From assembly GCF_031143425.1 (NCBI RefSeq), contig NC_090445.1, forward strand, positions 816,804,317 through 816,868,316: a stretch of 64,000 bases of DNA, in the 5' to 3' direction. Positions 44,280 to 55,048 of the stretch are shown in pieces. This DNA comes from Pleurodeles waltl (lineage: Eukaryota > Chordata > Amphibia > Caudata > Salamandridae). The notes below the pieces were generated by a model that saw nothing but the letters and a program-made list of their open reading frames with translations, searched no databases and had not been told where the DNA came from. The first letter of the stretch is position 1. Every line of letters starts with the position of its first letter. The position numbers and the translations under genes were made by a program.

Positions 44280-45483
44280 CCATTAAAAGTGAACCTCAGC
44301 CACAACCGCAGGATCCTATAAAACATGAAGCAAAAGCACCAGTGAGAGAAATACTCACGCAATTAGAGTACCAGGGTGTGATTGAACCCTGTGTCTCGCC
44401 AATGAATAACCCTTTCTTCCCCGTAGCTAAACCGGACCATTCGTACAGAATAGTCTTAGAATACAGACATATAAATAGTCATACACGCACCTATGCTATA
44501 CAAAATTCACACAGCACTGCACTAATGAGCAACATAGTGCGTAAAAAATACAAAACAACACTAGACATTTCCAATTGGTTTTTCTGCCAGAATATAACCC
44601 CTAAAAGCAGAGACTTAACAAGCTTTAGCGCACTAGACTCTCAGAAAAATTCTGTTGTTTACCTCAGGGGTATAAGAACAGCCCAGGACTGTTCGCGGCT
44701 CGTGTCACTGCTATTTTACACAAGATCGACCCTGAAGCATTGTCCTATATAGATGATATATATAACATACAACATTTAAGACGGGTAGCCCTCATTGTTG
44801 TAGGGTTTGCCGAATTTGGTTACAAATTTAACTTTAAAAAAACTAAAATTACCTTCCTCAGTGTCCTGTTTCTAGGATATAAACTGTCAAGTGAAGGGTA
44901 GAGCCTAGCGCCACAATTCTTAGAAAAGTGCGCACAGTTACAACCACCGAATACGATTAAAAAACTCAAATCATTATTGGGTTTCTTAACTTTTGGCAGA
45001 ACCTACATTCCAGATTATGCTATGCGCATAAAACCTTTATATGACTTAATACGTCCCGATTTTTCAAATAAATTCTGGACAACTGAACATATACGCATCC
45101 TTAGAAAATTGCAGACAGACATGCTTGCAGCACAACATTTACACACAAGGGACAACAAAACACATTTGGTCATCAGGGTAATAGCTGGGGCCATCGGTTT
45201 CATCTATGTGACATTTAATGAAAGTGAGACAGTCCCGATTGTATACAAATCACATTTGTATTCAGCAGCTGAACAACTCTTTGCTCCCAGAGAGAAAATT
45301 CTCACTGCCGTACAGATGGCTGTTATTAAAGAAAGACCTCTTGCCCAAGGAAAACGCATTATTGTCATTTCTACAATCCCAGCCCTAGAGGCTGTTACAA
45401 AAGCTAGCGTTCCGAACGCAAAAGCAATACATCCACGTTGGATACAATGGGCTACATCTCTAACAGCCACTGATGTAGACTAC
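44280..45483 (+). pseudogene. pol: Reverse transcriptase and connection, copy 1 (broken)
   Basis: RT motifs appear in order: QLEYQGVIEPCVSPMNNPFF, KPDHSYRIVLEYRH, KYKTTLDISN and, after a frame change near 44650, LSYIDDIY with a small deletion right behind the catalytic box. The connection domain starts at 44977 (MGFLTFGRTYIPDY). A stop precedes it (44899-44901), also present in copy 2. Hb2 is inserted at 45484, directly before RNase H. The style of the QNSHS and IVR-x-KYKTTLD segments is closest to class III/foamy-like RTs. Confidence 0.8.
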
Positions 45484-46084
45484 GGGGGTCATTCTGACCT
45501 CAGCGGTAAAAGGCCCCTACCGCCGGTCAGAAGTCCGCCATTCTACCGCCGCGGTAAACCACCACGGTCATTCTGACCACCAACAGTGAAACCGCCAAAA
45601 ACCCGACATCCAAGGAAGGCCGCCTCATCAGCGGGCCGCGGAAAACTGGAGATGACCAAACCTCCACCATCACGCCAACACAAACACGCCCATGCCATTC
45701 TGACCCACGAATCCACGCGGCGGTCTTTCAACCGCGGTATTCCATTGGCGGTACACACCGCCGCGCTCAAAATACACACACAGCTCCAAAACACAGCCAC
45801 ATTGGACAATTTGAAATACACACACCTGAGACACATACAAACAACACTCCCACACATCCAACCAACTATAAAACACACACCCACATCACCCACAAACCCC
45901 CACTAGTTGGAAATCGGAGAGAAGGCGATAGAGATAGAGATAGAGAGAGCGAGCACAGCAATCGAAAACCCCAACACACACAGGAACCCAACTTCATCAC
46001 CCACACCACATTTACGCACACATCACCACACATCACCACGCACATCACCACAAACACCACCCCACACCTCATCCACACCACCCC

Positions 46085-48393
46085 ATGGCACCCCAAAGGC
46101 ACCCCAGGTTCTCGGACCAAGAACTCAGGGTCATGGTGGAGGAAATTATTAAGGTAGAGCCCCAGCTCTTCGGCACACAGGTGCAGCACACCACTATAGC
46201 AAGGAAGGCTGAGCTATGGCAAAGGATCGTAGACAGGGTCAACGCTGTGGGACAGCATCCCAGAAATCGGGAAGATATCCGAAAGCGATGGAACGACCTA
46301 CGGGGGAAGGTGCGCTCGATGGTGTCGCGACACAACATCGCTGTGCAGAAGACTGGCGGCGGACCCCCACCCACTCCACCCCAATTCACAGCATGGGAGC
46401 ATGAGGTAGTGGAGCTGAACTCTGAAAAAACGGAAGTCCTCATCCTCGGCAACACCCCGTCCGCCTGGGACGACTCCTGGTGGCCCACGGCCCTCGGCAC
46501 CGCACCGACCCCCGCAGACCACGCCCGCAACCTCGGCTTCATCTTGGACCCTCTTCTCACCATGACCAAGCAAGTCAACGCCGTGTCCTCCGCCTGCTTC
46601 CTCACTCTCCGCATGCTCCGTAAGATCTTCCGCTGGATCCCCGCCGACACCAGAAAAACCGTGACCCACGCCCTCGTCACGAGCCGCCTGGACTACGGCA
46701 ACACCCTCTACGCCGGGACCACAGCCAAACTCCAAAACCGCCTGCAACGCATCCAAAACGCCTCGGCCCGCCTCATCCTCGACGTACCCCGCAACAGCCA
46801 CATCTCCGCACACCTGAGACACCTGCATTGGCTCCCAGTCAGCAAAAGGATCACCTTCCGTCTTCTCACCCATGCACACAAAGCCCTCCACAACAAGGGA
46901 CCGGAATACCTCAACAGACACCTCAGCTTCTACGTCCCCACCCGCCCCCTCCGCTCCGCTGGCCTCGCACTTGCTGCCGTCCCTCGCACCCGCCGCTCCG
47001 CGGCGGGTGGGAGATCTTTCTCCTTCCTGGCGGCCAAGACCTGGAACTCCCTCCCCACCAGCCTCAGGACCACCCAGGACCACTCCGCTTTCCGGAGACT
47101 CCTAAAGACTTGGCTGTTCGAGCAGCGATAACCCCCCCTTTCCCCCCTAGCGCCTTGAGTCCCGCACGGGTGAGTAGCGCGCTTTATAAATGTTAATGAT
47201 TTGATTTGATTTGATTTGATTTGATTTGAACATCCTGCATCCTGATGGCCTCGCTGGAGTACACGGAGGAATGGACTCTGGTAAGTCGAATCTCAACTAC
47301 TTCACCCCCCCCCCAACCACCAGCATGCCAACCCCCCCCTCACCCCCAATCTCAACCCCCCAGCACACAACCTCCCTGCCAATGTCTCACCAGCACAACC
47401 CACCCTAAACAACACCAACCCCTGAATGCCAACACAAACCATAGACAGCCACCACCAAAGCATGACCATTGCACATACCCATACACCCCCCCCCACCACC
47501 CTCACAACACCTCCCACAAGGGAATGCCAGCACTGGGGGATAAGGGCACTCAAAATGCACGCCATGGCACACACAGAAACAATAACCATACTCCTTTACC
47601 CCTGCAGGGCCCGAACGCCAACACACCGCCACGGAGGGTCCAGATTTGTCCATCCCACCCCCAGAACAGGCCCCCAGCGAGGACAGCAGCTCTGTCGACC
47701 TAGAACCTGATGACCAGCCCGGACCATCGGGGACCTCTGGACAGTCGGTTCCCCACACACAGACACAGGCCACAGCAGACCCAACCCCCTCTGGGAACAC
47801 CAGCACAGCTCCCACCCAGCGGGCCCATGCCTCTGTCTCCAGGACGCGTCAAGCAGCGGTGTGTCCGCCACTACAGGGCACCCAGGCTGACCCAACAACA
47901 ACAGGGACCTGGGGGCAGTGGTAGTGGGCACACCGTCCAGGGGACAGAGGCCCGGGGAAACAGGGCAACTGGGAGGGCTGCTGTGCGACAGGGGGGGGAG
48001 GACATGCCCAGGGAACCGACTCTCCAAGAGGCCCTCACCACCATCATGGGAGCATACCATCACTCCCAGGAGACGATGGCGACGGTACTGGCCAGGTTCA
48101 CTGAGATCCAGGCACAGCAGGAGGAACGGTACATGGGGTTCAGCAATGAACTCAGTAACATCGCTACCGCTATGGGGACCATAGTCCAGGCCCTCAACCA
48201 GATAGAAACCACATTGCGGGACCATGTGGCACCACAAAGGGCCCCTGTCACTAGCCAGGAACAGCCTACCACCTCCGCCAGCGCTAGTGGTCAGGAGGCC
48301 CCCACAGAACGACGGCCCACCAGAACCCCACCTCCTGCTGAAGAACAACCACCCCGCAAGAGGAACCTGAGATCTCACAGGAAGACAGAGTAG
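46085..48393 (+). pseudogene. Harbinger gene A of Hb2 (interrupted by a LINE, frameshifted)
   Basis: Exon 1 is 46085-46408 plus 47227-47280, separated by an L2-like LINE insertion. Its SANT-like domain is intact (ELWQRIVDRVNAV, RKRWNDLRGKVRS). A GTAAGT donor is at 47281. Exon 2 runs 47608-48393. An 8-base deletion near 47890, relative to Hb1, shifts the frame. The C-terminal coiled-coil region (ALTTIMGAYHHSQETMATVL) and basic end KRNLRSHRKTE remain readable. A polyadenylation-like AAATAAA follows at 48605. It could still make a truncated DNA-binding domain. Confidence 0.8.
46409..47226 (+). mobile_element. 5'-truncated L2-like LINE tail
   Basis: The insertion contains the RT C-terminus: VELNSEKTEVLILG, NLGFILDPLLTM, SRLDYGNTLYAG, RLQRIQNASARLI and LRHLHWLPVSKRI, ending FRRLLKTWLFEQR at 47131. 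The 3' UTR has AGCGCGCTTTATAAAT and a tail of GATTT repeats, typical of L2-clade elements. It disrupts Hb2 gene A and fuses in frame with its SANT domain, making a 348-codon open frame (46085-47131). No clear target duplication is seen. Confidence 0.8.
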
Positions 48394-48834
48394 GATGCCA
48401 AGACCCCCGCCAGCATAAGATACCCCCTGATGTGATCCCACTGTCCCACATTGTCACCCTGTCCAACCTTGAACTGCCCCTGCTCCATCCTTCCACAGGC
48501 ATATGGAAAATGCACCTGTGAAACTGAGAACTGGGCTCTGCCATGGACATAACTCCACACTCACCCATCACCGTTTTAATATCATGTACCAATATCTAGC
48601 ACTAAAAATAAATCACTCATTGCACTGAAATCATTCAGGAGTCAGCCTGTATTATTTACAAAAGTATAACACATTACTGATCAATAATGTTCTGTTATTT
48701 TTGTGATGACAACTTACCGATGTCAATAAGCATTAGTCCATGGGCTAACGGTGTTGACATTGCATGCACTCAACCTGTTTTATTATTTCTCCCCCCACCC
48801 TTTTTCTTGATCATCTTGTGCATGTGTGCATTAG

Positions 48835-50414
48835 CATCATCAGGCGGAGGAGACTTGGCATCGGAGCACGAGGGAGCTGCAAGTCACAAGGCCCCGGTGG
48901 GCCGTGATACAGACACCGAGGGCACCAGTGATCCGGAGGGCGAGGGGAGCACCACAACGGGGACGGGTGGTGACACCAGCGACACCGACACGTCCTCGGA
49001 TGGGAGCTCCCTAGCGGTGGCGGCAACATCCAGGCCCCCCGCCTCTACAGGTACAGCCGCCACCCAGCGCACCAGCCCCGCCCTCCCAGAAGCCCCTCAG
49101 CCTACGCTCCGTGCCCGCTCGCCCAAGAAGGCGGGCATCTCCTTCGCCCCAGGCACCTCAGGCCCTGCCCCAGTCACCCCTGCTGCCCTCAGTGAGGAGG
49201 TCATTGACCTCCTTCAGACCATCATTGTTGGGCAGACTACCCTTTTGAATGCCATCCAGGGGGTAGAAAGGGAGGTGCATCGGAGCAATGCCTACCTGGA
49301 GGGCATTCATTCGGTTCAGGCTGCCCATCAACGATCGTTCAATGCTCTGGCCTCAGCACTGACGGCAGCCATTGTCCCTGTTTCCAGCCTCCCTCTTCTA
49401 ACTGCCTCCAGCCTGTCTCTGTCTCCTGTTCCTCTGCCTATCCCATCCACACCATCAGACCAGCCTGCACACACGTCAACACCCAAGGTCAGCTCATCCA
49501 GACACAAGCACCACAGATCCCACAAACACTCAGCCAAGCAACATCCAGATGCAGACATGCCAACAGTCACTACCACCTCTGTGTCCCCCTCCTCCTCGTC
49601 TCCCTCCTCCCTCCCTGTGACGTCTACACTCACACCTGCATGCACACCACCATCAGCCAGTGCTTCCATCACCAGCACACCCTCCAGAACAGTCCGCACA
49701 TGTGCAGTCACCACCCCCACTGCCATTTACACGTCCCCTGTATCCTCTCCCACTGTGTCTGTCACCCCCTCTTCCAAGACACACAAACGCAGGCAGCCAC
49801 CCACCCAACAGCCATCCACCTCACGACAGCCTACGTCACAATCACCTGCACCCAAAGACAGCACACCTGACTCTCCTACAACCACATCCTCTTCCTCCAC
49901 TCCCATCACCACTACTCCCACCCTTTACCTTGGTCCTAAAAAAGTTTACCTCTCCAATCTTAACCTCTTTCCCTCCCCTGACCCACCTCCTCCATCTGCT
50001 AAGAGTCCCAAGAGCACCTCAGCCACCACCAGCCCAGCTTCGAGTGTCACTGTGGTGCATGGGTTCTGGAGTCCACCCTCTGGCAGCAGTGACACCTCTA
50101 TCAGCAGCAAGGGGACAGCCAGCCCCCCCCCAGGCAAGAGGACCCGGAAACTCAAGGGCCGCCGTGAGAGGACTGACACGGCTACCCCCAAGGACCAGAG
50201 TTCGGCCACTTCACCTGCCACAACATCCAGGGGAGGCAAGGGCCAGAGAGCCTCTTCTAAGGAGAGAAAGGGCAGCAGGGCGGAGAAGTCAGCCAGCAGG
50301 AGCGCGGAGCAGCAGGGCCCCACAAGCCCCATCCCGGCTGTAAGGAAGGACACCAAAGGGCCCAGGACTCCGTCACCGAAGGGTCCTGCGACTGCACGAT
50401 CGGAGGGCGACTGA
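48835..50414 (+). pseudogene. Harbinger gene B, exon 3 only (Hb2)
   Basis: It is open from the CATTAG acceptor to 50414 and homologous to Hb1 exon 3: FAPGTSGPAPVTPAALSEEV, then TTLLNAIQGVEREVHRSNAY, then a Ser/Thr/Pro tract and a basic end. Exons 1 and 2, carrying the SANT-like domain, are gone. The frame is preserved over more than 500 codons without an upstream exon. An in-frame ATG at 48687 exists but lies in the old intron. Confidence 0.7.
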
Positions 50415-50446
50415 GCAGGGAGTCCAGGCCAGGTCTGGCTCCCTTG

Positions 50447-50940
50447 AATTACTGGACAAGCACCGCTGAACAGGGCCCCACCGTGCAGAAGAGCACCGCT
50501 GAACTGGGCCCCGCCGTGCAGAAGAGCACCGCTGAGCAGGGCCCCGCCGTGCAGAAGAGCACCGCTGAACCGGGCCCCGCCGTGCAGAAGAGCACCGCTG
50601 AACTGGGCCCCGCTGTGCAGAAGAGCACCGCTGAACCGGGCCCCGCCGTGCAGAAGAGCACCGCTGAACCGGGCCCCGCCGTGCAGAAGAGCACCACTGA
50701 ACAGGGCCCCGCCGTGCAGAAGAGCACCGCTGAACCGGGCCCCGCCGTGCAGAAGAGCACTGCTGAACTGGGCCCCGCCGTGCAGAAGAGCACCACTGAA
50801 CAGGGCCCCGCCGTGCAGAAGAGCACCGCTAAACAGGGCCCCACCGTGCAGAAGAGCACCGCTGAACAGGGCCCGCCGTGCAGAAGAGCACCGCTGAACC
50901 GGGCCCCGCCGTGCAGAAGAGCACCGCTGAACAGGGCCCC
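50447..50940 (+). repeat. 33 bp minisatellite, ~15 units (Hb2)
   Basis: The unit is AGCACCGCTGAACCGGGCCC + CGCCGTGCAGAAG with A/C variants. It shares ACCGCTGAAC...GGGCCCCGCCGT with the 30 bp unit of Hb1, extended by three bases. It is open in the gene B direction, so its length keeps a multiple of three. Confidence 0.9.
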
Positions 50941-51793
50941 GCCGTCTCAAGCACCGCTCCGCTGGGCCCTTCCTGTCAAGCACCGCTCCGCTTGGCCCCG
51001 CCGTCTCAAGCACCGCTCCGCTGGGCCCTTCCTGTCAAGCATCGCTCCGCTGGGCCCCACCGTCTCATGCACCGCTCCGCTGGGCCTCGCCGGGCCCCGC
51101 CGTCTCAAGCACCGCTCCGCTGGGCCCTTCCTGTCAAGCACCGCTCCGCTGGGCCCCGCCGTCTCAAGCACCGCTCCGCTGGGCCCTTCCTGTCAAGCAC
51201 CGCTCCGCTGGGCCCCCCCGTCTCATGCACCGCTCCGCTGGGCCCCGCCGTCTCAAGCACCGCTCCGCTGGGCCCTTCCTGTCAAGCACCGCTCCGCTGG
51301 GCCCCGCCGTCTCAAGCACCGCTCCGCTGGGCCCTTCCTGTCAAGCACCGCTCCGCTGGGCCCCGCCGTCTCATGCACCGCTCCGCTGGGCCCCGCCGTC
51401 TCAAGCACCGCTCCGCTGGGCCCCGCCGTCTCAAGCACCGCTCCGCTGGGCCCTTCCTGTCAAGCACCGCTCCGCTGGGCCCCGCCGTCTCAAGCACCGC
51501 TCCGCTGGGCCCTTCCTGTCAAGCACCGCTCCGCTGGGCCCTGCCGTCTCAAGCACCGCTCCGCTGGGCCCTTCCTGTCAAGCACCGCTCCGCTGGGCCC
51601 CGCCGTCTCAAGCACCGCTCCGCTGGGCCCCGCCGTCTCATGCACCGCTCCGCTGGGCCCCGCCCTCTCAAGCACCGCTCCGCTGGGCCCCGCCGTCTCA
51701 AGCACCGCTCCGCTGGGCCCTTCCTGTCAAGCACCGCTCCGCTGGGCCCCGCCGTCTCAAGCACCGCTCCGCTGGGCCCCGCCGTCTCAAGCA
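50941..51793 (+). repeat. ~30 bp minisatellite, ~29 units (Hb2)
   Basis: Units such as AGCACCGCTCCGCTGGGCCC + CGCCGTCTCA alternate with a 29 bp version ending TTCCTGTCA, forming a 59 bp dimer over much of the array. Some units carry ATGCACC in place of AAGCACC. It corresponds to the Hb1 array at 33905-35675. Confidence 0.9.
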
Positions 51794-51889
51794 CCACTGG
51801 CACAATGACAGTGCCGGATCTGTCTCGAGCTCCTTTCACGGTTCACTGTGCCCACCATGCCTCCTCCTTGACCGGTGGAGACTGTTATC

Positions 51890-52330
51890 CACCTGATGGA
51901 CTGTGGCTTTGCACTCCCCAGGATGGTACAGTGGGCAAGCCACCCACTGTAGAGACTTGAGAGACTGTGGCTTTGCACTCCCCAGGATGGTACAGTGGGC
52001 AAGCCACCCACTGTAGAGACTTGAGAGACTGTGGCTTTGCACTCCCCAGGATGGTCCAGTGGGCAAGCCACCCACTGTAGAGACTTGAGAGACTGTGGCT
52101 TTGCACTCCCCAGGATGGTCCAGTGGGCAAGCCACCCACTGTAGAGACTTGAGATACTGTGGCTTTGCACTCCCCAGGATGGTCCAGTGGGCAAGCCACC
52201 CACTGCAGAGACTTGAGAGACTGTGGCTTTGCACTCCCCAGGATGGTACAGTGGGCAAGCCACCCACTGTAGAGACTTGAGAGACTGTGGCTTTGCACTC
52301 CCCAGGATGGCACAGTGGGCATGGTGGCCC
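51890..52330 (+). repeat. 64 bp tandem repeat, ~7 units (Hb2)
   Basis: GCTTTGCACTCCCCAGGATG recurs at 51906, 51970 and every 64 bp after. Units contain CAGTGGGCAAGCCACCCACT. It is homologous to the Hb1 array at 35786-36210. Confidence 0.95.
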
Positions 52331-52804
52331 CTTCGTGGATCTGGCGTCGTGGACTCATGTGGCTGTGGTGCCCCCCCCTTCCGTTCCCCCTTAGGTGCCT
52401 GTAGTTTTGTCATCAGATGCCCCTGCAGTGTTCTCTCCAAAGGACTCAGGTCTCCTGTGTGGGCTTTGTCCTTGTGTTGATACACTTTGGCCCACGGACA
52501 CTTGGAATTTCGTTAGATGTGCAGGACTAATTGCCTCGGTTTATTGTATGCACTAAATATTGAATTGATTTTTTATAATTGTTATTGCTATTTGACCATG
52601 ACTTATCAGTGGCTTTTTATTTCCATAAATTTCGATTCACAATTTAATTATGTCCTTGCTTTTTTCACGGGGGTTTGGGTGGTGTCACTGTGACTTGTTG
52701 CTCTGCTTTGGTGTGTACATAGTTTGGGGGGGTGGGGGTCGCATATGTGTGTCCCGTAACCTTTCGTCCTCCCCCCTCCCCTGTGTCGTAGGTGCAGTAC
52801 TCAC

Positions 52805-52887
52805 CGCTGTCGTCTGCGCCGGCGTTCGTACTCGTGGTAGATGAGCAGGTAGACGAGAGCAGGTAGGATGTTTAATTCGGGTTCCAT
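52805..52887 (-). pseudogene. Orphan transposase exon 1 (Hb2)
   Basis: On the minus strand it reads MEPELNILPALVYLLIYH and then an arginine-rich end, followed by the donor GTGAGT at 52804-52799. It is exactly 83 bases, as in Hb1, and differences from Hb1 are largely conservative. The catalytic exon it should join was deleted. Its survival is the main comparative support for the Hb1 exon 1 call. Confidence 0.75.
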
Positions 52888-53215
52888 GCTGTCCTCCTTC
52901 CTCGTGGAGTGCGTAGAAGTGCGCGTTTTCCCGTTCGTAGTCTGTTTCCGCCGTGTTTTTATCGGCGGTGCTCCCGCCCCGGAAAAGGTGGCGGATTGCT
53001 GGGTCGTGATAGTGTGGGCGGTACATTGTCTGCCGCCTGTCTGTTGGCGGTGACCGCCGCGCTGTTTGTTTGTACCGCCGTGGCGGTCGGAGTGTTAATG
53101 TGGCGGGCTGGGTTGGCGGTTCCCGCCAGGGTCAGAATTCCATTTTTTGGACCGCCGGCCTGTTGGCGGGTTGGCCGCCGCTTTATCACCGACCGCCATG
53201 GTTAGAATCACCCCC

Positions 53216-53947
53216 TACATTTTTTACCCAAAGTTACAAACTCAGGAATTCCTACAATATGAAGTTGAATATCCAGTTCCAGCAAATACCTTGCCTATTG
53301 ATCAGTATCATAGAGTCATGTACACCGATGGCTCTGCACAACCTGCAATTGGAACTAAACATCAATATTCTGCTGCTTGCGCAGTCGTAAGTGGCTATAT
53401 GGAAGGGGATAAATTTTGTCCTCTACATACCTTTACACAGACCCTAGGGGATTGTACAGGACAATTGGCTGAGCTAAAAGCTCTGCTGATGGCACTGGAA
53501 CACACGAATCCGGCACAGCCTACGCTGATTGTTTGTGATTCATATTATTGTGTCCAGTCCTTTAATGAATACCTGCAATATTGGCGCCAGAATGGGTTCA
53601 GAGACTCCAAAGGTAACACCATTAAACACAGACTACTGTGGGGGAAAGTAGCTGACCTGAAAGAGATGCTACCGAATGTCCATGTTGTACATACACTTGG
53701 ACACCAGCGCGTTGGAATACATGTTGCTGGAAATACATTGGCTGATGAGGCCGCAAAGTCAGCAGTGGCAGTAGCCACTGTAGCTGTAGTGACTCGCTCG
53801 AGTTCTAAACCAGACACAGACATTTGGGCTGCCGTGAAAGGTACGGCTGATGTTACGCCCCATCCTAAAGGATTTCCTAACAAATATCATTATCAAATGG
53901 GAAGTATGCTGAACGCTGAAGTTAAGATACCAGGTGTGGGCGTATGA
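53216..53947 (+). pseudogene. pol: Retroviral RNase H, copy 1
   Basis: The reading resumes after Hb2. MYTDGSAQPAIG (catalytic D), QLAELKALLMALEH (E), LIVCDSYYCVQSF (D) and GNTLADEAAKSA (final D) form a full RNase H set, with a basic-helix region between them. It ends in GVGV and TGA (53945-53947), a stop also present in copy 2 (63614-63616). Only the Hb2 insertion separates it from its RT. Confidence 0.8.
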
Positions 53948-54972
53948 GACATCCCTAACAAAGATATAAGACCACAATTGATTAAAGCAGCGCATGATGG
54001 GGTGGCATCTGCACATGCTGGTGTGGTGGCTACCATTTCAATCTTACAGGCTCGTTATTGGTGGCCAGGTCTCTACAAAGAAACTAAGCAGTATGTCCTT
54101 TGTTGTGACATCTGTCAACAAATCAAAGTTTCCACGGCCAAGCACCCACCGCAGACACTCCTCTTAATTTCAAACAAACCATTACAGTGTGTGTACTTGG
54201 ACCACTGCGGTCCCCTCCCACCTGATAGTGCATACAAATACATATTAGTCGCTGTTATTAAAGATTTGCGAGTCTTTATCAGTACATATGCAGTTGGGGC
54301 CTTCCATTCGGACCAGGGCCGTACTTTCGCCTCAAGGGCATTCTGGGACACCATGACTTCGTTGGGGGTCCAACTATAGTACTCGTCTCCATTTCATCCC
54401 AAAGGAAATAGTGTCGTGGAGCGATTAAACCACGATTTAAAGCAATCCTTAACACCCAGAGTCTTAGGTACGGGTTGTATTTGGCTTAATCACCTGTATG
54501 GAGTCCAGAGAGCACTAAATAACTTGCCTAGAGGGTTCCTGGGGGTCGTACTTCATATGAGTGCCTGTTCGGAACTCAAATGTATGTTCCGGATCTTGAT
54601 AGTCCTGGCATGGAGGCAGCAGAAACACCTTTTGACATAAATGAACGTGTCATTGTCTTACAGGAATTGCAACAGTTCTGTGATGATAATTCTTCGAAAA
54701 GTGCCACCTCCACAGGAATTAAGGATGTGCCAGTAACATCTACCAACTGGATTCCCAGAGTTGGGGATCTTGTACGTGAAAAAGTCGCAGAGAAAAAGGA
54801 ATTTGGCCCTTCTTATCGAGCACCAGTCCCTGTACTAGGGATACACGGTACCAGAACTGTTATTCTACCACCGTTGGCAGGTGCCAAAGAAAATCGTTTT
54901 GTCTCAATTGACAATGTCAAATTACACCATGTGGCCGATCCTGCACAGCCGACCAAAAGGAACATCCAGTAG
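53948..54972 (+). pseudogene. pol: Retroviral integrase, copy 1 (shortened core)
   Basis: The zinc-binding region is seen as HDGVASAHAG and CCDICQQIK (HHCC type, 53990-54125). The core starts with VYLDHCGPL and continues to FHSDQGRTFAS. Only 37 residues separate these two catalytic aspartates, where about 55-60 are usual, so ~20 residues are missing. VVERLNHDLKQSL supplies the glutamate helix near 54412-54450. A C-terminal SH3-like region runs 54740-54970 (DLVREKVAEKKEFGP, VSIDNVKLHH). A TAG at 54377 and frame changes add damage. Copy 2 has the same shortened core. Confidence 0.75.
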
Positions 54973-55048
54973 TTCCTGAATCCCTCTCACTACTGGCGAA
55001 GAAGTTCCACTACAAGTTGTTTATACCAACACTGATACCTCTCCGAGC

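Larger units (their letters stand above)
45484..53215. mobile_element. Hb2: deleted, non-autonomous Harbinger transposon (7.7 kb)
   Basis: It starts GGGGGTCATTCTGACC and ends as reverse complement GGGGGTGATTCTAACC, flanked by TAC on both sides (45481-45483 and 53216-53218). The same site is uninterrupted in copy 2 at about 62886. It keeps gene A (broken), gene B exon 3, the 30/33 bp and 64 bp arrays and transposase exon 1. It lacks the transposase catalytic exon and gene B exons 1-2, lost in one internal deletion near 48650-48800. Confidence 0.9.

Noticed and set aside
50444..51960. Long plus-strand frames of STAEQGPAVQK and APLRWA repeats in Hb2
   Set aside because: These are also products of 33 and 30 bp periods. 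They are not the continuation of gene B, whose stop lies at 50412-50414 before the array.
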